From assembly GCF_016863535.1 (NCBI RefSeq), contig NZ_BOPB01000031.1, positions 1 to 64,000 of the forward strand: 64,000 nucleotides of DNA. Reading direction: 5' to 3'. A model generated the notes under the pieces. That model was given only the letters and a program-made list of their open reading frames with translations. It was not told the origin of the DNA and did no database searches. The DNA comes from Micromonospora lutea. GTDB taxonomy: Bacteria; Actinomycetota; Actinomycetes; Mycobacteriales; Micromonosporaceae. Made by a program: the position numbers and the translations under genes. Positions 25,923-34,380 of this stretch are shown here, piece by piece; within the stretch, counting starts at the first letter, position 1; every line of letters starts with the position of its first letter.

Positions 25923-26048
25923 TCCACTAGGCTGTCGGGTGTCAAGGGTCACAGGGCGCGTGACCTGCAACTGCGCCGAATGTCTGATCGCATGCACTAC
26001 CAGCGGCAGTGACACCCACCGGCGAGGACGAAGAGGCGAGGATCACGC

Positions 26049-26783
26049 ATGGCCAAACGGCAGGCCCGGTTCACGGCGCAGGATCTGGCGGAGGACGTAC
26101 GGCTGCGCGACGATTCCCCCGACCTGTGGAACACGCAGCTCGGCGAGGTCCCCCGGGGTCTGCTGACCTCGGCCGTACGCTGCTTCGCCGCCAACGGATT
26201 CCACGCGACGACCACCCGCGACATCAGCGAGGGCATGGGGCTCAGCCCGGCTGCCCTCTACGTTCACTTCCCCTCGAAGGAACTGGTCCTCTTCGAGATC
26301 ATCCGAACCGGTCACGAGCGGGCCCTGGCGTACATCCAGGATCCGGCGGTCACCGCCGTCGACGACTCCGCCGAGCGGCTGCGGGCCATCATCGCCCGGT
26401 ACACCACCTGGCACGCCCGGCACCACGTGGCTGCCCGGGTCAGCCAGTACGAACTCGCCGGCCTCACCCCCGAGCACTACGCCGAGGTGCTCGAACTGCG
26501 CCACCAGACCAACGAGTTCCTCCGCGACGCCGTGGCACGGGGCATGGCCGACGGCTCGTTCGCGCCGGTCGACGTCAAGCGGATCACCCGCGCGATGCTG
26601 TCCCTCAGCATCGACCTGGTCCGCTGGTACCGCCTCGAAGGGTCCGACTCGCCGGAGCAACTGGGCGAGTACTACGCGGATCTCGCCCTGAAGCTGGTCA
26701 CCCACCCGGGCCCGACCCCACCCTCCGACAACGACACGATCCTCGACCCACCGTCACCGCGGCGGTCCACGAACGCCGGCTAG
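26049..26783 (+). CDS. TetR-family transcriptional regulator
   Basis: A 244-residue TetR regulator. The HTH is at about residues 38-85 (LTSAVRCFAANGFHATTTRD, then GLSPAALYVHFPSKELVLFE). The ligand-binding part resembles KstR2/FadR-like regulators that sense acyl-CoA thioesters (WHARHHVAARVSQYELAGLT). ATG 26049 follows GAGG. It overlaps the acyl-CoA ligase reading frame region by only a few bases (its stop is 14 bp before the ligase ATG). It probably represses both this operon and the divergent importer/thiolase operon, with the CoA-ester product of the ligase as a plausible inducer. Confidence 0.88.
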   Translation: MAKRQARFTAQDLAEDVRLRDDSPDLWNTQLGEVPRGLLTSAVRCFAANGFHATTTRDISEGMGLSPAALYVHFPSKELVLFEIIRTGHERALAYIQDPAVTAVDDSAERLRAIIARYTTWHARHHVAARVSQYELAGLTPEHYAEVLELRHQTNEFLRDAVARGMADGSFAPVDVKRITRAMLSLSIDLVRWYRLEGSDSPEQLGEYYADLALKLVTHPGPTPPSDNDTILDPPSPRRSTNAG

Positions 26784-26797
26784 TGCTGGAGGTGCCC

Positions 26798-28411
26798 ATG
26801 CGCGGTCTGATGCAGGACCGACCGCTCGATGTCGCGACGCTCATGCGCCGGGTCGAGCGAATGTTCGGTCACAAGCGGGTCATCACCGCCACGACGAACG
26901 GCGAGATGGTCACCCCCTGGCACCAGGTGGTGGGCCGGGCGCGTCGCCTCGCCGCCGCCCTCGACCTGCTCGACGTGCCGCCCCGGGCGCGGGTGGGCAC
27001 CTTCGGCTGGAACTCGCAACGCCATGTCGAGCTGTATCTCGCCGTGCCGACCAGCGGTCGGATCCTGCACACGCTCAACCATCGGCTGCACGCCGCCGAA
27101 CTCACCTACATCGTCAACGACGCCGCCGACGACGTGCTCTTCGTCGACCGGTCGCTCCTGCCGACCGTCTGGCCACTGATCGAGCAGTTCCCGACCGTGC
27201 GGCACGTCGTGGTCATGGACGACGGCGGTACGGAGCCACTACCCGACGACCCCCGGGTACGCGACTACGAGGCGCTGCTGAACGAGGTGCCCGCCCCCGC
27301 ACCGCCGGTGGCCGTCGACGAGAACGACGCGGCGAGCCTCTGCTACACCTCGGGCACCACCGGCCGCCCCAAGGGTGTGCTGTACAGCCACCGCTCGATC
27401 GTCCTGCACGCGCTGCTGCTGCTGGGCGCGGACAGCTTCGCGATCAGCGAACGTGACGTGGTGCTGCCCATCGTGCCGATGTTCCACGTCAACGCCTGGG
27501 GCCTGCCGTACGCCTCGATGCTCGCCGGCACCGACCTCGTGCTGCCCGGCCCGGCGATGAGTCCGGCCGCGCTCGCCAGCCAGATGTCCCGACACCGGGT
27601 CACCTTCGCCGCCGGTGTCCCGGCGATCTGGCGCGGGCTCCTCCCGCTGCTGCCTCAGACCGACCTCTCAGCCCTGCGCATGGTCGTCTCCGGCGGGAGC
27701 GCCTTGCCCGAGTCGCTCGCTCTGGCCTGGCATCAGGCCACCGGCGTGATGATCACCAGCTCCTGGGGCATGACCGAAGCGAGCCCACTGGTCGCCTGCT
27801 CGCGCCTCGCGACCGTCCACGACGGACTCGGCCAGGAGGAGCAGCGGGCACTGCTCGGCACGCCGGGCCCGACCGTCCCGCTGACCGAAGCGCGCCTGAT
27901 CGATGACAGCGGCGATCCCGTCGAACACGACGGCGTCACCCCCGGCGAGCTGCAGGTCGCCGGGCCCACCATCGCTGCGGGCTACTTCGGTGCCGAGCCC
28001 GGCGCCGCCGCGTTCACCGACGACGGTTGGCTGCGCACCGGTGACATCGCCACCATCGACCGGTACGGCTACCTGCGCATCGTCGACCGCACGAAGGACC
28101 TGGTGAAGTCCGGCGGCGAATGGATCTCCTCGGTCGAGTTGGAGAACGAGATCATGGCGCATCCCGAGGTGGTGGAGGCCGCGGTCATCGGCATCCCGGA
28201 CGACCGGTGGGGCGAGCGTCCCCTCGCCTGCGTGCTCACCACAGCCGGATCCGACTTCGACGCCGCCGCGCTCCGCGCCCACCTGACCGGACGGGTCGCC
28301 TCCTGGTGGATCCCGGAGCAGGTCTGGGTACTGCCCGAGATTCCCAGAACGCCCACCGGAAAGGTCTCCAAACTGGCGCTCCGGCAGTTGCACGCATCCC
28401 GACAGCAGTAA
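26798..28411 (+). CDS. Acyl-CoA synthetase (AMP-forming, fatty-acid ligase type)
   Basis: A 537-residue ANL-superfamily ligase. Motifs: P-loop YTSGTTGRPKGVLYSHR, SWGMTEASPLV for the A5 motif, WLRTGDIATIDRYGYLRIVD for A7/A8 and the catalytic Lys in RTPTGKVSKLAL at the end. It resembles medium/long-chain fatty acyl-CoA synthetases (MRGLMQDRPL start is typical). It would activate a carboxylic acid to its CoA thioester with ATP. ATG 26798 follows GGAGG. Its position beside TetR and opposite the thiolase/SDR/lactonase operon indicates a joint catabolic role. Confidence 0.92.
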   Translation: MRGLMQDRPLDVATLMRRVERMFGHKRVITATTNGEMVTPWHQVVGRARRLAAALDLLDVPPRARVGTFGWNSQRHVELYLAVPTSGRILHTLNHRLHAAELTYIVNDAADDVLFVDRSLLPTVWPLIEQFPTVRHVVVMDDGGTEPLPDDPRVRDYEALLNEVPAPAPPVAVDENDAASLCYTSGTTGRPKGVLYSHRSIVLHALLLLGADSFAISERDVVLPIVPMFHVNAWGLPYASMLAGTDLVLPGPAMSPAALASQMSRHRVTFAAGVPAIWRGLLPLLPQTDLSALRMVVSGGSALPESLALAWHQATGVMITSSWGMTEASPLVACSRLATVHDGLGQEEQRALLGTPGPTVPLTEARLIDDSGDPVEHDGVTPGELQVAGPTIAAGYFGAEPGAAAFTDDGWLRTGDIATIDRYGYLRIVDRTKDLVKSGGEWISSVELENEIMAHPEVVEAAVIGIPDDRWGERPLACVLTTAGSDFDAAALRAHLTGRVASWWIPEQVWVLPEIPRTPTGKVSKLALRQLHASRQQ

Positions 28412-28463
28412 CCACCCATAGCGTGATCGGCACCGTCTGTGACGCCGGTGGCATGCTGAGCGC

Positions 28464-28865
28464 GTGAGCGTGCGTGACTGGCTCCTCGGCCTGGCCATCG
28501 CGGTCGTGCTGCTGCTTGCCTCCTGGGCGCTGCTGATCCTGCTCGCCCGCCGGCTGCCACCCGGGATCATGCGCGACCTGGCCGCCTTCATCCCCGACTG
28601 CGTCACCACCGTCCGCCGACTGCGCACCGACCCCCGGGTGCCCCGCCGAGCGAAGATCGCCGTGCTGATCGCCGGGATCTGGGTAGCCAGCCCCATCGAC
28701 CTGATCCCCGAGTTCCTGCCCGTCATCGGCCCCCTCGACGACATCGTCGTCGTCGCGCTCGCCCTGCGCTACGCCGCACGCCAGGTACCTCGCGACGTCG
28801 TCCTGGCGGCCTGGCCCGGCGAACGGCGGCTGATCGAACGGCTGCTCGGCACGCCGCCAGCCTGA
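28464..28865 (+). CDS. DUF1232/YkvA-family membrane protein
   Basis: A 133-residue protein with an N-terminal membrane segment (about residues 6-28) and the DUF1232 core AKIAVLIAGIWVASPIDLIP followed by GPLDDIVVVALALRYA. The SPIDLIPEF..GxLDDI pattern is diagnostic. Function is unknown. It starts with GTG 28464, 52 bp after the acyl-CoA ligase, and may be co-transcribed. Confidence 0.85.
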   Translation: MSVRDWLLGLAIAVVLLLASWALLILLARRLPPGIMRDLAAFIPDCVTTVRRLRTDPRVPRRAKIAVLIAGIWVASPIDLIPEFLPVIGPLDDIVVVALALRYAARQVPRDVVLAAWPGERRLIERLLGTPPA

Positions 28866-28884
28866 TCCTGGGTTGCCCAATCGC

Positions 28885-29769
28885 TCACCGGTTGATTCGG
28901 TCCTGGACCCAGGCGAGCATCGTGTCGTTGTAGTCGGAGCTGATGGAGGCGAGGACATCGGCTCCGCCGAGGGCCGGCAGATGAGTACAGCCGGCAAGCC
29001 GGTGGATGGTCAGGTCGCTGGTGGCGGCGGATCGCTGCCACACGGCGATGCTGTCCTCGGCGGGAGTCCATTCGTCGTTCTCTCCGTAGAACAGCAGTGT
29101 CGGACAGCGCACCTGCGCGATGACCGGCTCCGGATCGTAGTCCATGTCGTCCCAGGTGCCGGGGTAATCGTGCAGGTAGCGCGGGACGTACACCAGGGGA
29201 AACCACGGCCGGTCGGCGTACCGGTCGATGATCGCCTGAGCGGTTTCCCGGTCGATGTGCCCGCGTACGACGCTCTCGAGTGCTTCTCGCAGGCGGGTCA
29301 GATCGGCCTGCTCCGCGCTTCCGTAGCCGTTGAGGAGCAGCTGCTGCGCTGTCCCGTACCGCATCTGGATCGCCGGGCTCACACCGCTGCTGGCGACCAA
29401 CACGAGGAAGGAGACCAGGTCCGGCCGACCGGCCGCGACCGCGGACGCGGGCCAGGCGCCCTGACTCCAGCCCCACAAACCCACCGGGACGTCGCCGATG
29501 CGACGGCGCACCTCTGCGATAGCCGCCACGGCGTCGTCGGCCTGGACGGCGTACGGCACGTCGCCCTGCTCACGCGGACGACGGTCGAAGCGCAGCACCG
29601 CCACGTCCACGGCGGGAAACGCCCGCGCCAACTGCTCGTACAGAAAGTACGAGCGCTGCGGCATGCCGGAGCCGTGCAGGACGACGACCGCGCCACGTAC
29701 TGGTCTGTCCACCGGCACGTCCAGCGTGGCTGGTAGGGACACGTCGCCAGCATCGATGAACAACTCCAT
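28885..29769 (-). CDS. Alpha/beta-hydrolase
   Basis: About 294 residues with an alpha/beta-hydrolase fold: oxyanion-hole region VVVLHGSGMPQRSYF, nucleophile elbow GLWGWSQGAWP (Ser), acid region LLFYGENDEWTP (Asp) and a C-terminal His near LAGCTHLPALGG. It is likely a dienelactone-hydrolase/peptidase-like esterase acting in the cytoplasm; no signal peptide is seen. The ATG at 29769 (MELFIDAGD) is a judgement call: an upstream ATG at 29856 would add a low-complexity 29-residue extension. Confidence 0.82.
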   Translation of the reverse strand: MELFIDAGDVSLPATLDVPVDRPVRGAVVVLHGSGMPQRSYFLYEQLARAFPAVDVAVLRFDRRPREQGDVPYAVQADDAVAAIAEVRRRIGDVPVGLWGWSQGAWPASAVAAGRPDLVSFLVLVASSGVSPAIQMRYGTAQQLLLNGYGSAEQADLTRLREALESVVRGHIDRETAQAIIDRYADRPWFPLVYVPRYLHDYPGTWDDMDYDPEPVIAQVRCPTLLFYGENDEWTPAEDSIAVWQRSAATSDLTIHRLAGCTHLPALGGADVLASISSDYNDTMLAWVQDRINR

Positions 29770-29893
29770 CCAGCGAGTCAACCAGCCACCGGCAACGACG
29801 CCGCTCCCAGCCCCGGCCTGATGGGCAGCAGCAAGGTTGCGACCCATACGCGGCACAGATCCTGACGTGTACGGCTCGTTGCTCTGTGAGTCG

Positions 29894-30568
29894 TTACAGC
29901 AGGTCCAGCAGAGTCTCTATCCGGGTGGCCAGGACCAGATCCATGGTGCCTTCGATATGGACACTGACCACCGCGCTACCCGGTGGCTGCGCCAATCGGA
30001 TGACCAGCGGGGGCGTGCCTGCCAGCGGGTACTCGAACCAGCCGTCGACTGCGTCGTCGCTCGTGTCATCGAGCGCGCCGATCAGTGCCGTCTCGTCAAG
30101 ATCGTCATACGCGTAGCCGATGTAGGTGCTGATGCGCCGGAGCACCTGCACGACGTGTTCCTCGGCCACCCATCCCTCGACCTGCGCCACGTCGTCGTGG
30201 ACCTTGCTGTCTGCTGGCAGCGACGAAGGCGTCAGCAGTTGGTCCGATTGAGGGTCGTACGAGTCGAGCCCGTACGCACCAGCCAGAAACGGCAGTGCGC
30301 TGGTGCCTTCCCAGCCGTAGCGCAGAGTCACCCCGAGGTATCGATCGGCGAGATCGGTGCGGCCCCATGGCTGCCGGCCGACCAGATCGTGATGCCACGG
30401 AGCAATCATGTCGACAAGGTCCGGCCAGCGGCGTAACAGCTCGGCGCGGAAAGCCAGGACGCGCTCATTCGATACCAGACCGTCGGCCTTCTCGTCCGCG
30501 AGCCGATTTGCCAGCCGGCCGGGATTCTCTGCCGCTCCGGACGGCCAGAAGTACAGGTCGTAGCTCAC
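29894..30568 (-). CDS. Orphan immunity-like hypothetical protein
   Basis: A 224-residue acidic soluble protein starting MSYDLYFWPSG (GTG). The opening MxYDLYFW is shared by small actinobacterial proteins found near polymorphic toxin systems, but no toxin gene is adjacent here. There is no membrane segment, Cys or catalytic motif. The N-terminal half contains WPDLVDMIAPWHHDLVGRQP and the C-terminal half is acidic (DDLDETALIGALDDTSDDAV). An immunity role is inference only. Confidence 0.65.
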   Translation of the reverse strand: MSYDLYFWPSGAAENPGRLANRLADEKADGLVSNERVLAFRAELLRRWPDLVDMIAPWHHDLVGRQPWGRTDLADRYLGVTLRYGWEGTSALPFLAGAYGLDSYDPQSDQLLTPSSLPADSKVHDDVAQVEGWVAEEHVVQVLRRISTYIGYAYDDLDETALIGALDDTSDDAVDGWFEYPLAGTPPLVIRLAQPPGSAVVSVHIEGTMDLVLATRIETLLDLL

Positions 30569-30661
30569 CCGCAGCAGCGTGGCGACGTTCGTTCCGTCGC
30601 ATCGTCCTCGGCAGAAGTGGACGTCGTTCGATGTTGACTTGACCAGGCTGACCGTTGGCAG

Positions 30662-30700
30662 CGCCGGTCCGGGTAACCCCTTCGACGACCCGGACCGGCG
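30662..30700 (-). terminator. Strong hairpin terminator after antitoxin-like gene
   Basis: Perfect 13-bp arms, CGCCGGTCCGGGT (30662-30674) and its complement (30688-30700), around a 13-nt loop, seven bases beyond the stop of the minus-strand gene 30707-30889. Confidence 0.7.
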
Positions 30701-30706
30701 GTGGGG

Positions 30707-30889
30707 TCAGCGCACCTGGTCACCCTCGCCGGTACGCGCCTGGGCCTGGTCCACGCCCTTGTCGATGTGCTGGTCGTACTTGCCGCCGGTGCGCTTGTCG
30801 GCCATGTCACCGGCCCGCTCCAGCCCTTGGTCAACCTGCTTGTCGTGCTTGTCGGCCAGATCCTTCGCCTTGTTCATGAAGTCACCCAC
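30707..30889 (-). CDS. MT0933-like antitoxin-family small protein
   Basis: A 60-residue highly charged protein, beginning with GTG GGT GAC TTC and reading MNKAKDLADKHDKQVDQGLE then RTGGKYDQHIDKGVDQAQAR. This matches the Rv0909/MT0933 antitoxin-type family, which is also found without any toxin as a generic stress-related peptide. GGAGGAT lies 5-8 nt before the GTG. No adjacent toxin gene is visible, so an antitoxin function is not shown. Confidence 0.75.
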   Translation of the reverse strand: MGDFMNKAKDLADKHDKQVDQGLERAGDMADKRTGGKYDQHIDKGVDQAQARTGEGDQVR

Positions 30890-31045
30890 GACGATCCTCC
30901 TTCTACGGGGCCACCTTCGTCTGATTCCCCCGGCCCCACATCGCAAACGCCGACAGCTTGGACGAATCGTCCCGTATCGTCAGTTCACACGCTGGGTGAC
31001 CGGCGTACACCCAGGGCAGGAGTCGCTGCCGAGGGCGGCCGGATG

Positions 31046-32308
31046 TCAGTGTCGGGACAGCCGGTGCCGTACGCCGTAGGCGACGGCACCGACGGCCAGC
31101 ACCGCGGCGCCGGTGATCACGGAGTGCGGCGGCAGCGCAAGGGCCAGCACCAGGCAGCCGATCAGACCCACTACCGGGACCACTCGCGGTGGGCGACCCT
31201 CGGCGGGGGAGAGCGTCCAGGCGCTGGCGTTGGCGATCGCGTAGTAGACCAGCACCGCGAAGGAGGAGAAACCGATCGCGGTGCGGACGTCGGCGGTGGC
31301 CGCGACCGTGGCCACGACCGCGCCGACGGCGAGCTGCGCGCGATGCGGCACCTGAAACCGCGGATGCACGGCAGCCAGTACGGGGGGCAGATGCCGGTCA
31401 CGGGCCATCGCCAGGGTGGTGCGCGAGACCCCGAGGATGAGGGCGAGCAGCGAGCCCAGCGCGGCGACGGCCGCACCGACCCGCACCACGGGAGCCAGGT
31501 GAGGCCAGCCGGCGGCGCGTACGGCGTCGGCCAGCGGCATGGCCGAGCCGGCGAGCCGGTCGCCGAGCACCGCCAGTACCGCGACCGCCACCATGGCGTA
31601 GACGAGCAGGGCGATCCCCAGCGCCAGCGCCACCGCCCGGGGGATGGTGCGGGCCGGGTCGCGGACCTCCTCGCCGAGGGTGGCGATGCGTGCGTAACCG
31701 GCGAAGGCGAAGAACAACAGCCCGGCCGCCTGCAGCACGCCCGAGACGGTGACGTCACCACCTGCGGAGAGCCGGCCGAGGTCGGCCGGCGGCGCGCTCA
31801 GGCAGGCCACCACGACGCCGGCCAGCACCGCCAGCACGACCGCGACGATGGCCCGGGTCAGCCACGCCGACTTCTGTACCCCCACGTAGTTGACGGCGGT
31901 CAGCGCCAGCACCGCCGCCACCGCGACAGCGTGGGCGTGTTCTGGCCAGGCATACGATCCGACCGTGAGCGCCATCGCCGCGCACGAGGCGGTCTTGCCG
32001 ACCACGAAACCCCAGCCGGCCAGGTAGCCCCAGAACGCACCGAGCCGTTCGCGGCCGTAGACGTAGGTGCCGCCGGACGCCGGATAGCGGGCGGCCAGCC
32101 GCGCCGAGGACGTGGCATTGCAGTACGCCACCAGCGCCGCCGCGGCCAGACCCAGCAGGAGCCCGGACCCGGCTGCTGCGGCGGCCGGGGCGAGCGCGGC
32201 GAAGATTCCCGCGCCGATCATCGACCCCAGGCCGATGACCACGGCATCGAATACCCCGAGCCGCCTCGCCAGCTGACCGCCGGCCGCCTTGGACGTCCCG
32301 CTCACCAT
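31046..32308 (-). CDS. APC-family amino acid/polyamine permease
   Basis: A 420-residue membrane protein with about twelve transmembrane segments. The first segment has the APC motif VVIGLGSMIGAGIFAALAP; later conserved pieces are RYPASGGTYVYGRERLG and FAFAGYARIATLGEEVRDPA. It is a likely amino acid or amine transporter (secondary, cation-coupled). ATG 32308 follows GGGAGG. It is divergent from the ArsR-arsenate reductase gene with about 220 bp between them. Confidence 0.9.
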   Translation of the reverse strand: MVSGTSKAAGGQLARRLGVFDAVVIGLGSMIGAGIFAALAPAAAAAGSGLLLGLAAAALVAYCNATSSARLAARYPASGGTYVYGRERLGAFWGYLAGWGFVVGKTASCAAMALTVGSYAWPEHAHAVAVAAVLALTAVNYVGVQKSAWLTRAIVAVVLAVLAGVVVACLSAPPADLGRLSAGGDVTVSGVLQAAGLLFFAFAGYARIATLGEEVRDPARTIPRAVALALGIALLVYAMVAVAVLAVLGDRLAGSAMPLADAVRAAGWPHLAPVVRVGAAVAALGSLLALILGVSRTTLAMARDRHLPPVLAAVHPRFQVPHRAQLAVGAVVATVAATADVRTAIGFSSFAVLVYYAIANASAWTLSPAEGRPPRVVPVVGLIGCLVLALALPPHSVITGAAVLAVGAVAYGVRHRLSRH

Positions 32309-32498
32309 GAACCTCCCGGCTGCCGTGTTACCTCGGTGCGACCGGTGATAGGCACCGAGTCGCCGGAGACTCTGTCGACGAGCTGAACAAACATCACGCG
32401 TCCGCGGAGCCGCAGCGCGCTCCGAGTTTCCGAGGACCGATCGGCCGGCTCGACATCCCGCCGGCCGATCGGATACCGATGCGCTACCGCCTCCGCCA

Positions 32499-32523
32499 TC
32501 AATCAAGCTGATTTGATGTATTC
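32499..32523. promoter_or_regulatory. Candidate ArsR operator
   Basis: ATCAA-GCTGAT-TTGAT (about 32501-32516), AT-rich and symmetric, directly upstream of the ArsR-fusion start. The layout resembles ArsR/SmtB imperfect dyads, and the AT-rich patch would also supply the promoter -10 region. Autoregulation is inferred. Confidence 0.5.
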
Positions 32524-32530
32524 TCGCCTC

Positions 32531-33307
32531 ATGGGGTCGCCGAGTCAAACCGCGCCGCCGTTCGTCCACCTGGCCGCACACCCGCTGCGCTGGCAACTGA
32601 TGACCGCGCTCGCCCGCAGCGACCTCCGGGTTCGTGAACTTGTCGCCCTGCTCGACCAGCCGCAGAACCTGATCTCCTACCACCTGCGGCTGCTTCGCGA
32701 CGGCGGCCTGGTCACCGCTGCCCGCAGCAGCTACGACGGCCGTGACAGCTACTACCACCTGAACGTCGACAGCTGTGCCCACGCGCTGACGGCCACCGGC
32801 GCCGCGCTGCACCCCGCCCTGCGGCCGGACAACACCACCCTCGCCCCGCTCGCCGATGTGCAGCAGCCACCGCCCACCGTGCTGTTCGTATGCACAGGCA
32901 ACAGCGCACGTTCCCCCATCGCCGCAGCGCAGCTGCGCCGCCACACCGCCGGCCAGGTGGCGGCGATCAGCGCTGGCAGCCACCCCAAGTCGCAGCTCCA
33001 CCCCCATGCCGTACGGGTGCTGCGCGATCACTTCGACGTCGACATCGCCGGCCAGCAGCCTCGGCACCTGGACACCCTTACCGATCGCCGCTTCGACTAC
33101 GTGATCACTCTGTGCGACAAGGCCCGGGAGTTCTGCCCCGACTTCGCCGACCCGGCGGGTCGACTGCACTGGAGCATCCCCGATCCCGCCGCTGGCGGTC
33201 CGGACGACTACCCGGCCTTCGTGCGGACTGCCGCCGACATCGACTCCCGCGTGCGGCACCTGCTGCCCGTACTCGCCTCCACCGATGCCAAGGAGCTCAA
33301 GCCGTGA
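32531..33307 (+). CDS. ArsR regulator fused to arsenate reductase (LMW-phosphatase type)
   Basis: A 258-residue two-domain protein. Residues 1-95 are an ArsR winged helix (LAAHPLRWQLMTALARSDL, then ELVALLDQPQNLISYHLRLL). From about 118 the LMW-PTP/ArsC fold begins: P-loop VLFVCTGNSARSPIAA (CX5R), redox Cys pair TLCDKAREFCPDF with the Cys-X6-Cys spacing of thioredoxin-coupled ArsC, and the IPDPA Asp-Pro loop. It would reduce arsenate and control its own expression. ATG 32531 lacks a Shine-Dalgarno site; a leaderless mRNA or the upstream ATG at 32516 is possible. The stop overlaps the next gene (GTGA). No arsenite pump is adjacent. Confidence 0.85.
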   Translation: MGSPSQTAPPFVHLAAHPLRWQLMTALARSDLRVRELVALLDQPQNLISYHLRLLRDGGLVTAARSSYDGRDSYYHLNVDSCAHALTATGAALHPALRPDNTTLAPLADVQQPPPTVLFVCTGNSARSPIAAAQLRRHTAGQVAAISAGSHPKSQLHPHAVRVLRDHFDVDIAGQQPRHLDTLTDRRFDYVITLCDKAREFCPDFADPAGRLHWSIPDPAAGGPDDYPAFVRTAADIDSRVRHLLPVLASTDAKELKP

Positions 33308-33702
33308 CCACGACCGAGTCGTACGCCAGCGTCCGCTACCTCGTCGACGATGTCCAAGCCGCCGTCGACTTCTACACCGGTCACCTCGGTTTCCACCTCA
33401 GGACCAACGCCGCGCCCGCCTTCGCCGACGTCGTCCGTGGTCCGCTGCGACTGCTCCTGTCCGGGCCCGCCAGCTCCGGTGCCCGGGCCACCCCGCGCGA
33501 CGCCACCGGTCCTGGCGGCAACCGCATTCACCTCATCGTCGACGACCTGGACACCGAGATCAACCGACTCCGCGACGTCGGCCTGACGTTTCGCGGCGAC
33601 GTGGTCTCCGGGCCCGGGGGTCGCCAAATCCTGCTTGGCGACCCGGCCGGCAACCTCGTCGAACTCTTCCAGCCCCGCGAAGCCGCGCCTGCCATCCTCT
33701 GA
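33304..33702 (+). CDS. VOC/glyoxalase-family protein, coupled to ArsR-ArsC
   Basis: A 132-residue single VOC domain. First unit VRYLVDDVQAAVDFYTGHLG, second unit NRIHLIVDDLDTEINRLRDV with a His likely to bind metal, and GNLVELFQP at the end with the terminal metal-ligand Glu. It has no Cys, so it does not match ArsI C-As lyase, which needs a Cys pair. GTG 33304 overlaps the stop of the ArsR-ArsC fusion, so the two are translated together. Confidence 0.85.
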   Translation: MTTTESYASVRYLVDDVQAAVDFYTGHLGFHLRTNAAPAFADVVRGPLRLLLSGPASSGARATPRDATGPGGNRIHLIVDDLDTEINRLRDVGLTFRGDVVSGPGGRQILLGDPAGNLVELFQPREAAPAIL

Positions 33703-33834
33703 CTCCCGCCGACCCAGGATCGGTTCACTCTCCGCGCGTCGCGGTTTGTCTGAGCATTCGGTGAGTACACCAATTTTCGACTCGCCCCAACCTTTTCCCG
33801 CTAGTCATCGTCTTGGCTGGTATGTCACCTCCAA

Positions 33835-34380
33835 ATGTTCGGCCGGGAAGAGGCGGACGTGGACGTTCCTGCTCCTGACTTCGACGCCTTTGTCCGGGCC
33901 AGGACGCCAGCGTTGCTCCGTTCGGCCTATCTGCTCACCGGCGACCAGCACTTGGCCGAGGATCTGGTGCAGAGCGCGCTGGGCCTGACCCATCGTGCCT
34001 GGAAAAACCTGCACGCCACCGGTAACGCAGAGGCGTACACCCGCAAGACGATGTACCACCTCCAGGTGTCCCGCTGGCGGCGTCGTCGCGTCGTCGAGGC
34101 GTTCGCTGGTGACGTCCCTGACTGGTCCGGTGTGGAGGCCGACCATGCCGAGCAGACGGTGCTGCGACTGTCGTTGCGCAGCGCGTTGTCCCGTCTTACG
34201 CCCAAGCAGCGTGCAGTTGTCGTCCTCAGGTTCTTCGACGACCTGACCGAGGTTCAGGCGGCGGAGACTCTGGGGGTCAGCGTCGGCACCATCAAGAGCC
34301 AGACCGCCAAGGCGCTCGAGCGGTTGCGCGTCCTGGCACCGGAGCTCGACGGCCTCAACATGACCGGAGGGGCGCGATGA
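33835..34380 (+). CDS. SigE-family ECF RNA polymerase sigma factor
   Basis: A 181-residue extracytoplasmic-function sigma factor of the actinobacterial SigE group. Region 2 reads FVRARTPALLRSAYLLTGDQ followed by HLAEDLVQSALG; region 4 reads LSRLTPKQRAVVVLRFFDDL and AETLGVSVGTIKSQTAKALE. ATG 33835. It overlaps the next gene by ATGA (34377-34380), which encodes a membrane-anchored protein presumably acting as its partner or anti-sigma factor. Confidence 0.9.
   Translation: MFGREEADVDVPAPDFDAFVRARTPALLRSAYLLTGDQHLAEDLVQSALGLTHRAWKNLHATGNAEAYTRKTMYHLQVSRWRRRRVVEAFAGDVPDWSGVEADHAEQTVLRLSLRSALSRLTPKQRAVVVLRFFDDLTEVQAAETLGVSVGTIKSQTAKALERLRVLAPELDGLNMTGGAR

Noticed and set aside
33304..33702. VOC gene after ArsR-ArsC as an ArsI-type organoarsenical lyase
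   Set aside because: The protein has no Cys residues, whereas ArsI needs a conserved Cys pair.
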